Part shown: piece after piece, positions 24,986-34,078 of the stretch
Layout of the letters: each line of letters begins with the position of its first letter
Position numbering within the stretch: position 1 is the first letter of the stretch
From: a virus
Length of the DNA stretch: 64,000 nt
Direction: 5' to 3' (one strand)
IMG/VR virus record: IMGVR_UViG_3300046171_000216
Span: 1 to 64,000 of that record
The notes under the pieces: generated by a model
Database searches by the model: none
What the model was told of the DNA's origin: nothing
The model's input: the letters and a program-made list of their open reading frames with translations, nothing else
Made by a program: the position numbers and the translations under genes

Positions 24986-25891
24986 ACTCTTGTATCCAAA
25001 TGCATCTATTGTATCGTGAGTATCAATTTCACTTTGCTCTGGTATTACCACACAATATCCAATACCAAGATTAAAAACTTTTTTCATTTCCTCTTCTGGT
25101 ATCTCACCTGCTGACATTATCTTTTGAAATATTTTAGGTAACGGCCAAGAATTGTAATCAATATCTGCCTTTAATCCATCAGGTAAGCAACGTGGCAAAT
25201 TCTCTGGAATACCACCACCAGTAATATGTGCCATACCTAATATAGGAACTTCATTTATAAGTTCCATTACAAGTGGAGCATAGATATGAGTTGGTGTTAA
25301 AAGTTTTTTCGTTGCTTTTAATTTTTTCTGTCTTATTAAATGATTAACTAAACTGTAACCATTACTATGAATACCACTACTTTCAATTCCGATTATAAGG
25401 TCTCCTTCTTGAATAATTGAACCATCAATTATTTCAGATGACTCAACGATTCCTGTACTAAATCCTGCGAGGTCAATATCAAAAGTCATTGGATGTTCAG
25501 CAGTTTCACCACCAATAAGTTCAACACCTGCTAACTCACATCCTTTAATGATACCTGTCATAATATCATCTACTTTTGTATTGATTGTATTAAGAGAAAT
25601 ATAATCTAAAAAATATAAAGGTTTTGCACCACAAGTAATAATATCATTAACACACATTGCAACCAAATCAATACCTATAGTTTTATAGTTGTCTAGTCTA
25701 CTACAAATACAAATTTTTGTTCCAACTCCATCAGTACCAGAAACTAAAATAGGTTCCTCATATCCACGAGGAACCTTATACATACCACCGAATCCACCGA
25801 TGGTAGGTACTTTTTGTTTTAGTCTTTCAACGAAAGCATTACCTGCTTCAATATCAACACCCGATGATTTATAGGTAGTTTTTTCTTGCAT
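24959..25891 (-). CDS. purM: Phosphoribosylformylglycinamidine cyclo-ligase (AIR synthetase) PurM
   Basis: 310 residues, slightly shorter than the bacterial enzyme (about 345). It converts FGAM plus ATP to AIR in purine synthesis. Signature segments: GTDGVGTKI, DLVAMCVNDI, GGETAEHP, GIESSGIHSNGYSLV and HITGGGIPENLPR. The start overlaps hsp20 by 23 nt. A known auxiliary gene of marine T4-like phages; with purS and gcvP here it points to boosted purine output. Confidence 0.95.
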   Translation of the reverse strand: MQEKTTYKSSGVDIEAGNAFVERLKQKVPTIGGFGGMYKVPRGYEEPILVSGTDGVGTKICICSRLDNYKTIGIDLVAMCVNDIITCGAKPLYFLDYISLNTINTKVDDIMTGIIKGCELAGVELIGGETAEHPMTFDIDLAGFSTGIVESSEIIDGSIIQEGDLIIGIESSGIHSNGYSLVNHLIRQKKLKATKKLLTPTHIYAPLVMELINEVPILGMAHITGGGIPENLPRCLPDGLKADIDYNSWPLPKIFQKIMSAGEIPEEEMKKVFNLGIGYCVVIPEQSEIDTHDTIDAFGYKSWTIGKVVL

Positions 25892-26303
25892 GATGTTCTG
25901 GAACTATCTTACCCAATTTGACGGTAAGTAATCCATCTTTAAATAAAACCTCTCTGACTTCAATATCTTCTGATAGTGACCAGGTTCTGTTGAAAGATCT
26001 CTGAGCCAGTCCTTGATAGACATACTCGGATTCTTTCTCTTTTTCTTTTTTCTTTCCTTCAACAATAAGTTTTCCATATTCAGTATAAACATGAAGTTCA
26101 TTTTTACTAAATCCTGCTAATGCTATTTCTAGTATTGATTCAACATTATTTACATGAATAAGATTGTAGGGTGGATAGTTTGTTGCGGTTTCGTAAGAAT
26201 TGAAAAAATTATCTAGGTATGAATCCATACCAATTCCATTCTTAGAAATAATCTTCATTAGTTCTGGAAGATTAGCAGAGTGATACTTCTGTAGTGAAGT
26301 CAT
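25869..26303 (-). CDS. hsp20: Small heat-shock protein Hsp20
   Basis: 144 residues. Alpha-crystallin core: YPPYNLIHVNNVESILEIA, FSKNELHVYTEYGKLIVEG, then FNRTWSLSEDIEVREVLFKDGLLTV, the usual Hsp20 ending (A-x-x-x-D/N-G-L-L). The usual C-terminal I-x-I motif is reduced to KIVPEHH. hsp20 is a core gene of marine T4-like phages, probably aiding assembly of virion or host proteins. Translationally overlapped with purM. Confidence 0.92.
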   Translation of the reverse strand: MTSLQKYHSANLPELMKIISKNGIGMDSYLDNFFNSYETATNYPPYNLIHVNNVESILEIALAGFSKNELHVYTEYGKLIVEGKKKEKEKESEYVYQGLAQRSFNRTWSLSEDIEVREVLFKDGLLTVKLGKIVPEHHARKNYL

Positions 26304-26372
26304 AATAGTTCTCCTTTAAAAGCGAGTGTAAATTGTGAACCCTTTCGGCATTCTCAATTATTTAACAATACA

Positions 26373-26783
26373 CTACCACTTTTCCATAATAATCTCTATA
26401 GTATTATCAACATCCATATGTTCGGTTGTTACATTAAAACCTTTTGATTGTGCGGTTTCTACTACAGCACATTTTGCATATGCCTGAGTTACTTTTTGTA
26501 GAAATCTTTCAATAGGAAATGATTCGTGCCAAGTATCAACCTCAGTAACTAATTCAAATACTCCATCATCATTAATCTTAAATCCCGCTGTCATCGGTCT
26601 CATTACTTCTAAAGATGTATCATACTTAGTTACTCCTATTTCAACTTGAACCTCTTCGTGTTGATGATTAGAAGGATTTTTTAACAATACATTTTCTGTT
26701 CCAGTATATCCAATAGTAAGCAATGCTTTAATTAAAAAATCTTTATCCTTCAGTTTCGTTTTGATGTTGGTGAAGTGAGACAT
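26373..26783 (-). CDS. DUF1257 (Ycf35-like) protein
   Basis: 136 residues. N-terminus MSHFTNIKTKLKDKDFLIKAL and the strand pattern HEEVQVEIGV, AGFKINDDGVFELVTEVD are typical of the DUF1257/Ycf35 family of cyanobacteria, plastids and their phages. Function unknown. It overlaps the DUF2997 gene by 41 nt; the two families are usually adjacent, suggesting a shared role. Confidence 0.8.
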   Translation of the reverse strand: MSHFTNIKTKLKDKDFLIKALLTIGYTGTENVLLKNPSNHQHEEVQVEIGVTKYDTSLEVMRPMTAGFKINDDGVFELVTEVDTWHESFPIERFLQKVTQAYAKCAVVETAQSKGFNVTTEHMDVDNTIEIIMEKW

Positions 26784-26943
26784 TTTGTTTCTGATAGTAT
26801 TCTGGTTTTAATTCTCTAGACTTAACATTACCTAGAGTATCTTCTATTTCTTTTGTAATATCTATACAAGTATCATTTGTTACTCCTTGAACTTCTTCAG
26901 TAACATTACCGTCTTGGTCAATACGAAAAATAATTCTTTGCAT
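26743..26943 (-). CDS. DUF2997 protein
   Basis: 66 residues: MQRIIFRIDQDGNVTEEVQG, then CIDITKEIEDTLGNV and KPEYYQKQ. This matches DUF2997, the usual partner of DUF1257. It lies just downstream of the structured RNA at 26957-27191 and has no clear Shine-Dalgarno sequence, so expression may depend on the upstream leader. Function unknown. Confidence 0.78.
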   Translation of the reverse strand: MQRIIFRIDQDGNVTEEVQGVTNDTCIDITKEIEDTLGNVKSRELKPEYYQKQNVSLHQHQNETEG

Positions 26944-26956
26944 GTTTCAGTAGCAT

Positions 26957-27003
26957 AAAAAAAAGACCCTCTGCCCCACTCTCTTGAGTTGCATCTTAGG
27001 TCT
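26957..27003 (-). terminator. Intrinsic terminator or attenuator at the end of the structured RNA
   Basis: AGACC pairs with GGTCT around a 30 nt arm holding an ACTC/GAGT hairpin, followed by eight T. It lies only 14 nt before the DUF2997 ATG, so it may act as an attenuator for that operon. Confidence 0.55.
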
Positions 27004-27191
27004 AAAAAAGGAGGGAGGTTGGGTTCCTGTGTACCAACAAAAGATGGGCATTACTACAGAGTAAATACATCTTTGCCTGAGACCCGACTGGTAAGTCGAT
27101 TCTGCTTTCGCAGCAGCACCACCTGTGTCTCATCACCTTAACCAGCGATTGCCAGTAAGTTTATTCAGTCACTCCCATTGTTGCGTCCAAC
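26957..27191 (-). ncRNA. Structured RNA, about 235 nt, own promoter and terminator-like end
   Basis: Intergenic region with no open frame, flanked by a strong promoter (27198-27225) and a hairpin plus T8 at its 3' end. Stems in order on the minus strand: ATTGTTG/CAACAAT (loop GACG), a closing stem TGAGAC/GTCTCA holding a GCTGC-GAAA-GCAG type hairpin and a GACT/AGTC hairpin, AAAGATG/CATCTTT with an inner TTAC/GTAA, GTTGG/CCAAC, then AGACC/GGTCT and a T-run. Either a stand-alone phage small RNA or an attenuated leader of the DUF2997-DUF1257-hsp20-purM operon. I do not recognise a known family. Confidence 0.6.
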
Positions 27192-27197
27192 AATATA

Positions 27198-27225
27198 AGT
27201 ATAGCACAAAAAAAGGAGGTGTCAA
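27198..27225 (-). promoter_or_regulatory. Strong sigma70-type promoter overlapping the regA terminator
   Basis: Perfect TTGACA (27220-27225), 16 bp spacer, TATACT (27198-27203). The -35 box lies in the loop of the regA terminator hairpin and the spacer includes its T-run, so one transcript ends where the next begins. Confidence 0.8.
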
Positions 27226-27231
27226 CCCTCC
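27207..27231 (-). terminator. Intrinsic terminator after regA
   Basis: GGAGG/CCTCC stem with loop GTTGACA followed by seven T, overlapping the regA stop codon. Confidence 0.8.
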
Positions 27232-27662
27232 CCTTCTTCTTTCTTCTTTTTAGCACCAATATTATATTTCGTTTCTAAAATCCATTCACCTTTATCTTTA
27301 AATGATAACACTTTGATTTGATTAAGAGGTGCAATGTCTTGTATACGAACTACATCGACCACACCAACCAATCCCCAATCAGCAAGAAGCTGAGCAATAC
27401 GGTTGCGACGCTGAACATCGTTAGAAGTAAGGTTAGCGTGTTTTCCATCAAGAGCAAAAAGTTCTTTAAAGTGGACAAGATAATACCTCCCTTGCTTATG
27501 AAGTATGTGACAACTTTGATATATTTTCTTTTCTTTCCTACTTGCTACACCAATTCTTGTGAGAGTTTCTCTGACTTTCAGGAAATCATCTGGTTCATTC
27601 AATGTTACCTCCACCATTTGGTCGGGAGACCATGTGACGACAGGTTCTTTAACAACACTCAT
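27222..27662 (-). CDS. regA: Translational repressor RegA
   Basis: 146 residues. Family signatures: VEVTLNEPDDFLKVRETLTRIGVAS, IYQSCHILHKQGRYYLVHFKELFALDG, and the C-terminal SFKDKGEWILETKYNIG. T4 RegA binds the initiation regions of early mRNAs and represses their own and other early translation. The start overlaps the gp62 stop (ATGA). An N-terminal extension of about 14 residues precedes the T4-like start. Confidence 0.95.
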   Translation of the reverse strand: MSVVKEPVVTWSPDQMVEVTLNEPDDFLKVRETLTRIGVASRKEKKIYQSCHILHKQGRYYLVHFKELFALDGKHANLTSNDVQRRNRIAQLLADWGLVGVVDVVRIQDIAPLNQIKVLSFKDKGEWILETKYNIGAKKKKEEGEG

Positions 27663-28045
27663 TTCGCTCCTCCAGTATCAAATTTAGATTTTATAAAGTT
27701 GAGTTGTTTTTTTGTCAGAATTTTCAAAGCTTGTTTTGCTTTTTCGTTACTATAACCATAATAACGTTTCACATAATCAAGGTCTTTAATCATATCCTTA
27801 CGAAGCCAAGGAGAGAATCTCTTCTTAGTTCTGAGAGTATTTATATAAAAGTCGTATTGCATCCGCTTTGGTAAGAAATTATACTTATTCATTTCGTTAG
27901 CAAAAAGGATTGCATCTAAGTGTCCTGAGAAACAACGATTGATTATGTATGGTGGATAATCTTTCTCTACTAGAGGATCTTCATCTATTAAATTTTTCTT
28001 TGTTTGGTTGATTGAGTTCAACCAGTCTTTCAGTTCCATCTTCAT
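27659..28045 (-). CDS. 62: Clamp-loader small subunit (T4 gp62-like)
   Basis: 128 residues beginning [19 protein letters not shown] (28045; ATG 28039 is the alternative). The frame is open further upstream but lies inside gcvP and is not protein-like. Features of marine gp62: [50 protein letters not shown]. With gp44 it loads the gp45 clamp. Its 5' end overlaps the last 21 codons of gcvP. Confidence 0.85.
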   Translation of the reverse strand: MKMELKDWLNSINQTKKNLIDEDPLVEKDYPPYIINRCFSGHLDAILFANEMNKYNFLPKRMQYDFYINTLRTKKRFSPWLRKDMIKDLDYVKRYYGYSNEKAKQALKILTKKQLNFIKSKFDTGGAK

Positions 28046-30779
28046 TATCAAAATAGTTTTCACAAGAGCAGACAAGATTACGATCTCCATAAACATTGTC
28101 AATTCGTGATATCGCTGGCCAAAACTTATTTGTTTGATTGGCAGGATACGCTGCTTCATCACGACTATAATTATACACCCATTCATCTGAACTTACAACC
28201 TTTGCTGTATGGGGTGCGTTTTTCAAGATATCTTTATTCTTATCAATCTCTCTTCGGATACTTACCATTGCTGAACCAAATCTTTCAAGTTCTTCTAATG
28301 ATTCACTTTCAGTTGGTTCTACCATTACTGTTCCTGTAACTGGCCAAGATAATGTAGGTGCGTGAAAACCATAATCCATCAATCTCTTTGCCACATCTTC
28401 AGCACTAATACCATCAAAATATCGAACATCAAATATACATTCGTGTGCCACTCTATCGTTTGCACCTTTATATAATACTTTGAAGAATGGTTCAATACGA
28501 TGCACTAACCAGTTTGCAGTAAGTAAAGATATTTCACTTGCCTTTCTTAATCCATCAGCACCCATCATTCTTATATACATCCAACTGATTGGAAGTATAG
28601 ATGCACTACCTTGAATTGCTGCTGATACTCGATGGTTCATAAAAGGAACAAGATGTTCTGCAACACCAATAGGACCAACACCAGGACCACCACCACCGTG
28701 AGGAATACAGAATGTCTTATGTAAATTCATATGGCATACATCAATACCATACTCACAAGGTTTTGCTAATCCGACTTGTGCATTTAGATTTGCACCATCA
28801 AGATATACCTGTCCACCACTCTCGTGAACAATTTTACAAATGTCCTTAATGGTTGGTTCAAATACACCGTGAGTTGATGGATATGTAATCATAATACAAG
28901 ACAACTCAAGACAGTTCATAAGTGCTTGCTTTTCTAAATCCTTTAAATCTATATTACCTTCTTCATCACATTTAACAGGAACAATCTTCATACCTGCCAT
29001 CACTGCTGATGCAGGATTAGTTCCGTGTGCACTTGTAGGTATCAAACATACATTTCTTTTTGTATCACCATTACTTCTGTGATATTCTTGTATTGCAAGT
29101 AAACCTGCATACTCTCCCTGTGAACCTGCATTTGGTTGTAATGATACTTCTTCAAATCCAGTAATATCACATAACCATTCTTGTAAATCAAACATAATTC
29201 TTTGGTATCCAAGAGTTTGATTTTCTGGTGCGAATGGATGCATATTCGCAAACTCATTCCAACTTACAGGCATAAGTTCTGATGCTGCATTTAATTTCAT
29301 AGTACAACTTCCAAGTGGCATCATACCATTTACTAATGAGAAATCTTTTGATACTAACTCATTAATGTATCTCATCATATTAGTTTCACTTTGATACTTA
29401 TTGAAAACATCTTGTCTTAACCAAGGTTGTGTTCTCTCTGGAATATCTTTCCACTTGTATCTACCAACTGACTCAACAATATGATCAATACTATCACTTT
29501 TGTTTACTAAATCTTGTTGTGAATTAAGAATATCTTTTATCTCATCAAGAGTCGTAAGTTCATCTAAAGTAATGATAGTATGGTCATCTTCATAACGAAC
29601 ATTGTATCCTTCAACAGTAAGAAAACTTCTGAATCGCACTGTATCAAAACCTTCAGTATCATCTACCTCAATACCTAACCAGAATAATCCTTTTCTTAAT
29701 ATTTCACGATAAGTTAGAATACGATTTGCAATTCTTTTGAGTCCTTCTGCTCCGTGATATGCAGCATAAAATCCTGCCATATTTGCAAGTAGTGCTTGTG
29801 CTGTGCATATGTTAGATGTTGCCTTATCTCTTCTTATATGCTGCTCTCTAGTCTGTAGTGCCAATCGTAGTGCTTTGTTACCTTGAGCGTCTACAGACTG
29901 TCCTACTATCCTACCAGGTATTTTTCTTTTATACTTATCTGTTGTTGCAAAGAATGCTGCGTGTGGACCACCAAATCCCATTGGTACACCAAATCTTTGC
30001 ATACTACCAACTGCAACATCAAAACCCATTTCACCTACAGGTTGCATAAGAACCTGTGCTAATGGATCGACAATTGCAATCTTCATACACTTACAAACTT
30101 CTGCTAATCTTAATACTCCATCACGATGTCTTAAATTACCGTGACTATTTGGTAATTGTACAATGACTCCAAATGCATCAGAAAAGAAAGCGATTGGTAT
30201 TGAACCATCAAAATCAATTTTAATGATATTAATTCCTAGTGGTCTTGCTCTTGTTTGTAATACTTCTAGTGTTTGTGGGAATATTTTATCATCAACTATA
30301 AAATCTTTCTTCTTACTTTGACTATGTGCAAGTAACATTGCTTCTGCTGCTGCAGTTCCTTCATCTAACAATGATGCATTTGCAACTGGTAATCCAGTAA
30401 GTTCTGTAATTAATGTTTGATAATTAAATAATGCTTCTAATCTACCCTGTGATATCTCTGCCTGGTATGGAGTATAAGATGTATACCAAGCAGGATTTTC
30501 AAATACATTACGAAGAATTACTGATGGTGTAATTGTGCCATAGTATCCTTGACCTATCAAACTTCTCTTAACAACATTATGACTTGCAATATCTTTTAAT
30601 TCTGTAAGTGCCTGTTGCTCACTACATCCTTCTGGTAATTTACTATCACCACGAAGTAAAATTGAATCAGGAACAATCTCTCTGACCAATTCATCTATAG
30701 TTGATAGACCAAGATCAGCAAGCATTTTGCGTTGTTCTGATTCTGATGGTCCGATATGACGTTGAATAAATTCTGACAT
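27981..30779 (-). CDS. gcvP: Glycine dehydrogenase (decarboxylating), P protein GcvP
   Basis: 932 residues, full length and intact. A PLP enzyme that decarboxylates glycine and passes aminomethyl to lipoyl-GcvH; with GcvT and GcvL it yields CO2, NH3, NADH and 5,10-methylene-THF. The PLP lysine motif is visible ([18 protein letters not shown]), as are [23 protein letters not shown] and the N-terminal [18 protein letters not shown]. The start at 30779 abuts the preceding TAA; the ATG at 30788 is less likely. The family core ends at [11 protein letters not shown]; the remaining tail is largely out-of-frame gp62 sequence. H, T and L proteins must come from the host. A notable auxiliary gene placed inside the replication operon. 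Confidence 0.96.
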   Translation of the reverse strand: MSEFIQRHIGPSESEQRKMLADLGLSTIDELVREIVPDSILLRGDSKLPEGCSEQQALTELKDIASHNVVKRSLIGQGYYGTITPSVILRNVFENPAWYTSYTPYQAEISQGRLEALFNYQTLITELTGLPVANASLLDEGTAAAEAMLLAHSQSKKKDFIVDDKIFPQTLEVLQTRARPLGINIIKIDFDGSIPIAFFSDAFGVIVQLPNSHGNLRHRDGVLRLAEVCKCMKIAIVDPLAQVLMQPVGEMGFDVAVGSMQRFGVPMGFGGPHAAFFATTDKYKRKIPGRIVGQSVDAQGNKALRLALQTREQHIRRDKATSNICTAQALLANMAGFYAAYHGAEGLKRIANRILTYREILRKGLFWLGIEVDDTEGFDTVRFRSFLTVEGYNVRYEDDHTIITLDELTTLDEIKDILNSQQDLVNKSDSIDHIVESVGRYKWKDIPERTQPWLRQDVFNKYQSETNMMRYINELVSKDFSLVNGMMPLGSCTMKLNAASELMPVSWNEFANMHPFAPENQTLGYQRIMFDLQEWLCDITGFEEVSLQPNAGSQGEYAGLLAIQEYHRSNGDTKRNVCLIPTSAHGTNPASAVMAGMKIVPVKCDEEGNIDLKDLEKQALMNCLELSCIMITYPSTHGVFEPTIKDICKIVHESGGQVYLDGANLNAQVGLAKPCEYGIDVCHMNLHKTFCIPHGGGGPGVGPIGVAEHLVPFMNHRVSAAIQGSASILPISWMYIRMMGADGLRKASEISLLTANWLVHRIEPFFKVLYKGANDRVAHECIFDVRYFDGISAEDVAKRLMDYGFHAPTLSWPVTGTVMVEPTESESLEELERFGSAMVSIRREIDKNKDILKNAPHTAKVVSSDEWVYNYSRDEAAYPANQTNKFWPAISRIDNVYGDRNLVCSCENYFDNEDGTERLVELNQPNKEKFNR

Positions 30780-30780
30780 A

Positions 30781-30948
30781 TTACCCATTCACCATTTCAT
30801 CATCCATAGTTTTATTTCGGATGACAATTGTATTACTATCATAGTCAGGATAAAATTCAATTATATCCTCGGTGTCCCAACACATTTCCTCATAAAGCAT
30901 ATTGAGTTTTTGCATGTCTTGGTACATATCTGATGGTCTTTCATCCAT
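30781..30948 (-). CDS. Small acidic phage protein (55 aa), unknown function
   Basis: Open frame from ATG (30948) to TAA (30781). Begins [20 protein letters not shown] and continues [17 protein letters not shown]. It abuts the dam stop and ends immediately before the gcvP start. Acidic and helical. No family assigned. Confidence 0.6.
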   Translation of the reverse strand: MDERPSDMYQDMQKLNMLYEEMCWDTEDIIEFYPDYDSNTIVIRNKTMDDEMVNG

Positions 30949-31807
30949 TTAAAAAATTCCTAGTTTGTAATTAAAAAGAAGTAATTCCTTTCTAGTCTTT
31001 TGATTTCTCATATACTCTCCGACAGAACGCATTGTATATGTTAAATCAAATTCAGCAACATTCCAATTTGTAAATCTATCTTTTACTAACTGGTCTGAAT
31101 TATAACTTATAAGCATTTCAGAATTATATATTTCACAAGCTTTTGCAAAATTATCGTGGTCAAACTTTTTATGCATTGAACCCTTTCTACCATACAAATT
31201 ATCCTTAATATCGTATGGTGGGTCAAGATAAATAAATGTTTTTTCTTTATCTCCTAACAAATGACGATAATCAACATTTGTAATATACCAGTCCTTCAAT
31301 CAGTTTACTGTAAACTGGTAATTTATCAATACCTCTCATTGAGAAGTTTGCATCACTAGCTTGTTCAGAAAATGATGATGATTCAGTAAGACCACTGAAA
31401 GAACATTTGTTTATAATGTAAAAACAAACTGCACGGTCTTTATCTATAATATCAAGGTCATATAATTTTTCTTTTGCATCTTCAAACAATCCTCTTGCAG
31501 AAGCACGATCAGGAAATCTTGATTTTAATTGGTGCAATTCACTATGAACATAATCTCCATTGACCTGTAACTGTAACCAGAAATTATATAATGGTTCATA
31601 CAAATCATTAACTACAATCTTTAGTTTTGGATACTTCTTTGTAATGTGTAATGCAACACTTCCACCACCTAAAAATGGTTCATAGTAAACTTCATAATCT
31701 CTTAAGTCTGGAATATATGGTTCCATCTTTTTGCAAGCACGAGACTTGCCACCAGGATAACGAAGTGGTGTCTTATATGATTTAAGTGATTTAATCGTCG
31801 TGGTCAT
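30949..31807 (-). CDS. dam: DNA adenine methyltransferase Dam-like (frame disrupted)
   Basis: Intact length about 285 residues. N-terminal SAM motif: PLRYPGGKSRACKKM, then YYEPFLGGGSVAL. The catalytic motif IYLDPPYD lies in a second frame. An extra base near 31295-31301 shifts the frame between KLI and KDWYITNVDYR. Dropping it gives a continuous D12-class N6-adenine methylase, probably GATC-like by family. It may modify phage DNA against restriction. The shift could be a sequencing error or a true inactivation. Confidence 0.82.
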
Positions 31808-31937
31808 CCCAAGGGTCAGTTAAATTTTCATTATCAAAGAATCCCTTGTACACACCATATGCTGCTAACAAAACAGTAATGACTGCAATTGATATACCAA
31901 AGGTAAAATCAGGATTTAAATTAAGATGCGGAATCAA
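31791..31937 (-). CDS. Small single-pass membrane protein (48 aa)
   Basis: TTG start at 31937, overlapping the preceding TGA (TTGA), with GGAGG upstream. Sequence MIPHLNLNPDFTFGISIAV, then a membrane helix (AVITVLLAAYGVYKGFF) and an acidic tail (DPWDDHDD). It overlaps the dam start. Function unknown. Confidence 0.55.
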   Translation of the reverse strand: MIPHLNLNPDFTFGISIAVITVLLAAYGVYKGFFDNENLTDPWDDHDD

Positions 31938-32158
31938 TATATAATTCCTCCACCTGTTCTTCTCTGTCTTAATTCTTCAAGTTCAATTTTAATCTCAATT
32001 ATTTCAGTAAGGTCGTTTACTGAATTAGACATCGATTGATATCCCGCACCAACAAAGATTTGTCCTGCCATTACTGCAACAGTGCAAGCACCCCAGAACA
32101 AATAGTATTGATAAGATTTTATTTGTGCTTTAGTTTTAGCAAAAGTTGATTTAGTCAT
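31934..32158 (-). CDS. Small membrane protein, unknown function
   Basis: 74 residues. One membrane helix (YYLFWGACTVAVMAGQIFVG) followed by a short coiled coil (LTEIIEIKIELEELRQRR). It touches the Sm-like gene (TAATG) and the next small membrane gene. Possibly a small inner-membrane factor. Confidence 0.6.
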   Translation of the reverse strand: MTKSTFAKTKAQIKSYQYYLFWGACTVAVMAGQIFVGAGYQSMSNSVNDLTEIIEIKIELEELRQRRTGGGIIY

Positions 32159-32442
32159 TATATAATTAATTTTTTAGTAGGTGTTGATAACTTACCAAAC
32201 ATAGTATTATATTGTTCGATAATTTCTTCTTGAGGATTTCCTTCATACACAACGTATTTTTTAGTAACTTCAATTTTATCTTTTTGAAGTAAAGGAGACC
32301 AAGGAGCAAAAGCAATTCTTCCCTCTTGTGGAGAAGGAACTGCTACGATTGGATTTTCGATTACATAAGAATCATTTGTTTCTTCAACGATGTCGGTGAT
32401 TACATCTTCACCAGACCACATACGAATTAGTTTTACAGTCAT
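32158..32442 (-). CDS. Sm-like phage protein (copy 3)
   Basis: 94 residues. TVKLIRMWSGEDVITDIVEE, SYVIENPIVAVPSP, IAFAPWSPLL and KYVVYEGNPQEEIIEQYNTM reproduce the Lsm strand order of the marine phage Sm-like family. It is the first gene after the promoter at 32462-32490, at the head of the transcript carrying dam, gcvP, gp62 and regA. Confidence 0.68.
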   Translation of the reverse strand: MTVKLIRMWSGEDVITDIVEETNDSYVIENPIVAVPSPQEGRIAFAPWSPLLQKDKIEVTKKYVVYEGNPQEEIIEQYNTMFGKLSTPTKKLII

Positions 32443-32461
32443 TTAAATTTCCATTAATAGT

Positions 32462-32490
32462 ATTTTAGCAAGTAAACATTAAAAAGTCAA
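32462..32490 (-). promoter_or_regulatory. Sigma70-type promoter for the Sm-like/dam/gcvP/62/regA operon
   Basis: TTGACT (32485-32490), 17 bp spacer, TAAAAT (32462-32467), minus strand, in the only gap between doxX and the Sm-like gene. gcvP is therefore probably expressed early or middle. Confidence 0.7.
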
Positions 32491-32913
32491 TTATTCAAAA
32501 GGTAAGTGTGGTCTTTTGAATTTTATTCTAAACTTTCTTAAAAATATATCAAGTGCAAAGTCTCCTCCACCATAACAAAGGACGCAGAATGCACCACCAA
32601 AGTATAGTATTAAAAGTTCGAGTAAGTAAATATTAAAACCTGATGTGGCAACTGCGTGATATATTGCAACTGATATTGTCCCAACAATAGATAATGCACC
32701 AAGTCTTGTAAGCAATCCAATAATTATTAACCAACTACCATATATTTCAGAGTATGCAGCAATATATGATAAGAAAATTGGAAAAGGTAATCCAAGAGGT
32801 TTTACAAAAGCATTTGCAAAATTTTCTATATCTGCTGTTTTTTCATATCCGTGATGTATCAACATAGTTCCTATTGATAATCTTAAAATTAATAAACCAA
32901 AAGATTTAATCAT
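32491..32913 (-). CDS. DoxX-family membrane protein
   Basis: 140 residues with four membrane helices (LLILRLSIGTMLIHHGYEK, IFLSYIAAYSEIYGSWLIII, ALSIVGTISVAIYHAV, YLLELLILYFGGAFCVL). The helix-1 ending with G-xx-K and the second-helix glutamate are DoxX hallmarks. DoxX proteins are linked to redox or quinone processes, but the role here is unknown. It overlaps gp44 by 4 nt. Confidence 0.85.
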   Translation of the reverse strand: MIKSFGLLILRLSIGTMLIHHGYEKTADIENFANAFVKPLGLPFPIFLSYIAAYSEIYGSWLIIIGLLTRLGALSIVGTISVAIYHAVATSGFNIYLLELLILYFGGAFCVLCYGGGDFALDIFLRKFRIKFKRPHLPFE

Positions 32914-33853
32914 TTGAATTCACACTCCACCATAATTTCTGTTAACGCTGCCAAAAGATTAATTTCTTGATCTGCGACGAACGCAATTTGATACTGATAT
33001 TTTGCAATAATAAGGACAGCAGCAGGTATAGTGCTATGCTCCAAGGAATCATATAAGCTATCGTAAATACGACGCAATAACATAGAAGTGTCGTTGTCCA
33101 AGTTGGAAACAACCCACTTACGAACTTCCGAAAAGTTTTTTTGTTTGAGACTTTTAATGAGATCATTTACTGCAACATCTGAGAAAACTGCTAATATACC
33201 ACTATCTATTTTTCCACTTACTGAGTATCTCTGACACTCATTTAATACTCTTCTCCAATCAGGGAAAATGACTATTAATTAATTGTGCTACAACTTTTTT
33301 ATCTGCCTCTATCTTTTCTTGTTCAAGAATATTTGTAAGTCTTGAAAAGAATTGTGCTGCTATTGTTGGTTTGTCTCTTTTGTGTATAGAGAAATCAACA
33401 ACGCTGCACCGAGAATGGAGTGGCTCAATAATCTTGTTTTTGTAGTTGCAGGTAAAGATAAACCTACAGTTTTTTGAGAACTCCTCAATAGACGCTCTGA
33501 GAAGGAGCTGTACATCGGAAGTGGTATTGTCTGCTTCATCAATGATGATGACTTTATGTTTCGACTCACTTGTAAGAGAGACGGTAGATGCGAAGTTCTT
33601 TGCGTTGTTCCGAACAGTGTCCAGAAAACGTCCTTCATCCGATCCATTAATGACATAGTAATCTGCTCCTAAGTTGATTACACAATGCTTTTGCTACTGT
33701 GGTCTTACCAATACCTGGTGGACCTGACAATAACATATTTGATATCTCACCTCTTTCAACAAAATCTTGAAATGTTTTCTTGATACTCTTTGGTAGAATA
33801 CACTCATCAATTGTCTTGGGTCTGTATTTTTCAACCCATATAAAATCACTCAT
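32910..33853 (-). CDS. 44: Clamp-loader large subunit (T4 gp44-like, frame disrupted)
   Basis: Restored length 313 residues, as in T4. N-terminus DFIWVEKYRPKTIDECILP, Walker A SGPPGIGKTT, Walker B VIIIDEADN, sensor/SRC region PLHSRCSVVDF. Two extra bases break the frame: near 33669 (NQL then GADYYVINGSDE) and near 33261-33264 (SHFP then DWRRVLNEC). Removing both restores one frame to the stop at 32910. Its ATG overlaps the upstream restored stop (TAATG). Confidence 0.88.
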
Positions 33854-34078
33854 TATTTAAAACCTTTTGATTTTGGTTTTGGTTTATCGAAGTACATGAA
33901 TAACTGTTCCTTCAAACCAAGGTGAATTGCAGTTATTCCACCAATATTCCTGTACCTCCTCCCAAGATTCTACCACAAAAGATTTAGTTTGACAAACTAT
34001 TCGATAATGATGGCGATCATAAGGTTCATCAGAAGTTTGAGAAAAATATCTTGGGTCATCTTTAGCAATTAATTGCAT
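33853..34078 (-). CDS. Small conserved phage protein (frame disrupted near its end)
   Basis: As given, 64 residues ending HVLR at 33884. If the extra base near 33888-33892 is dropped, it continues as LDKPKPKSKGFK and its TAA overlaps the gp44 ATG, which is the usual junction here. The core (YDRHHYRIVCQTKSFVVESWEE, EYWWNNCNSPWFEGTV) is compact, with Trp and His. Function unknown. Confidence 0.6.

Noticed and set aside
26957-27191. tmRNA, SRP RNA, RNase P RNA or 6S RNA
   Set aside because: None of the diagnostic segments is present (no tRNA-like acceptor end, no RNase P or SRP core sequences).
28045-28186. Upstream extension of gp62 (start at 28186)
   Set aside because: The added residues overlap gcvP in another frame, are not protein-like and are absent from gp62 relatives.
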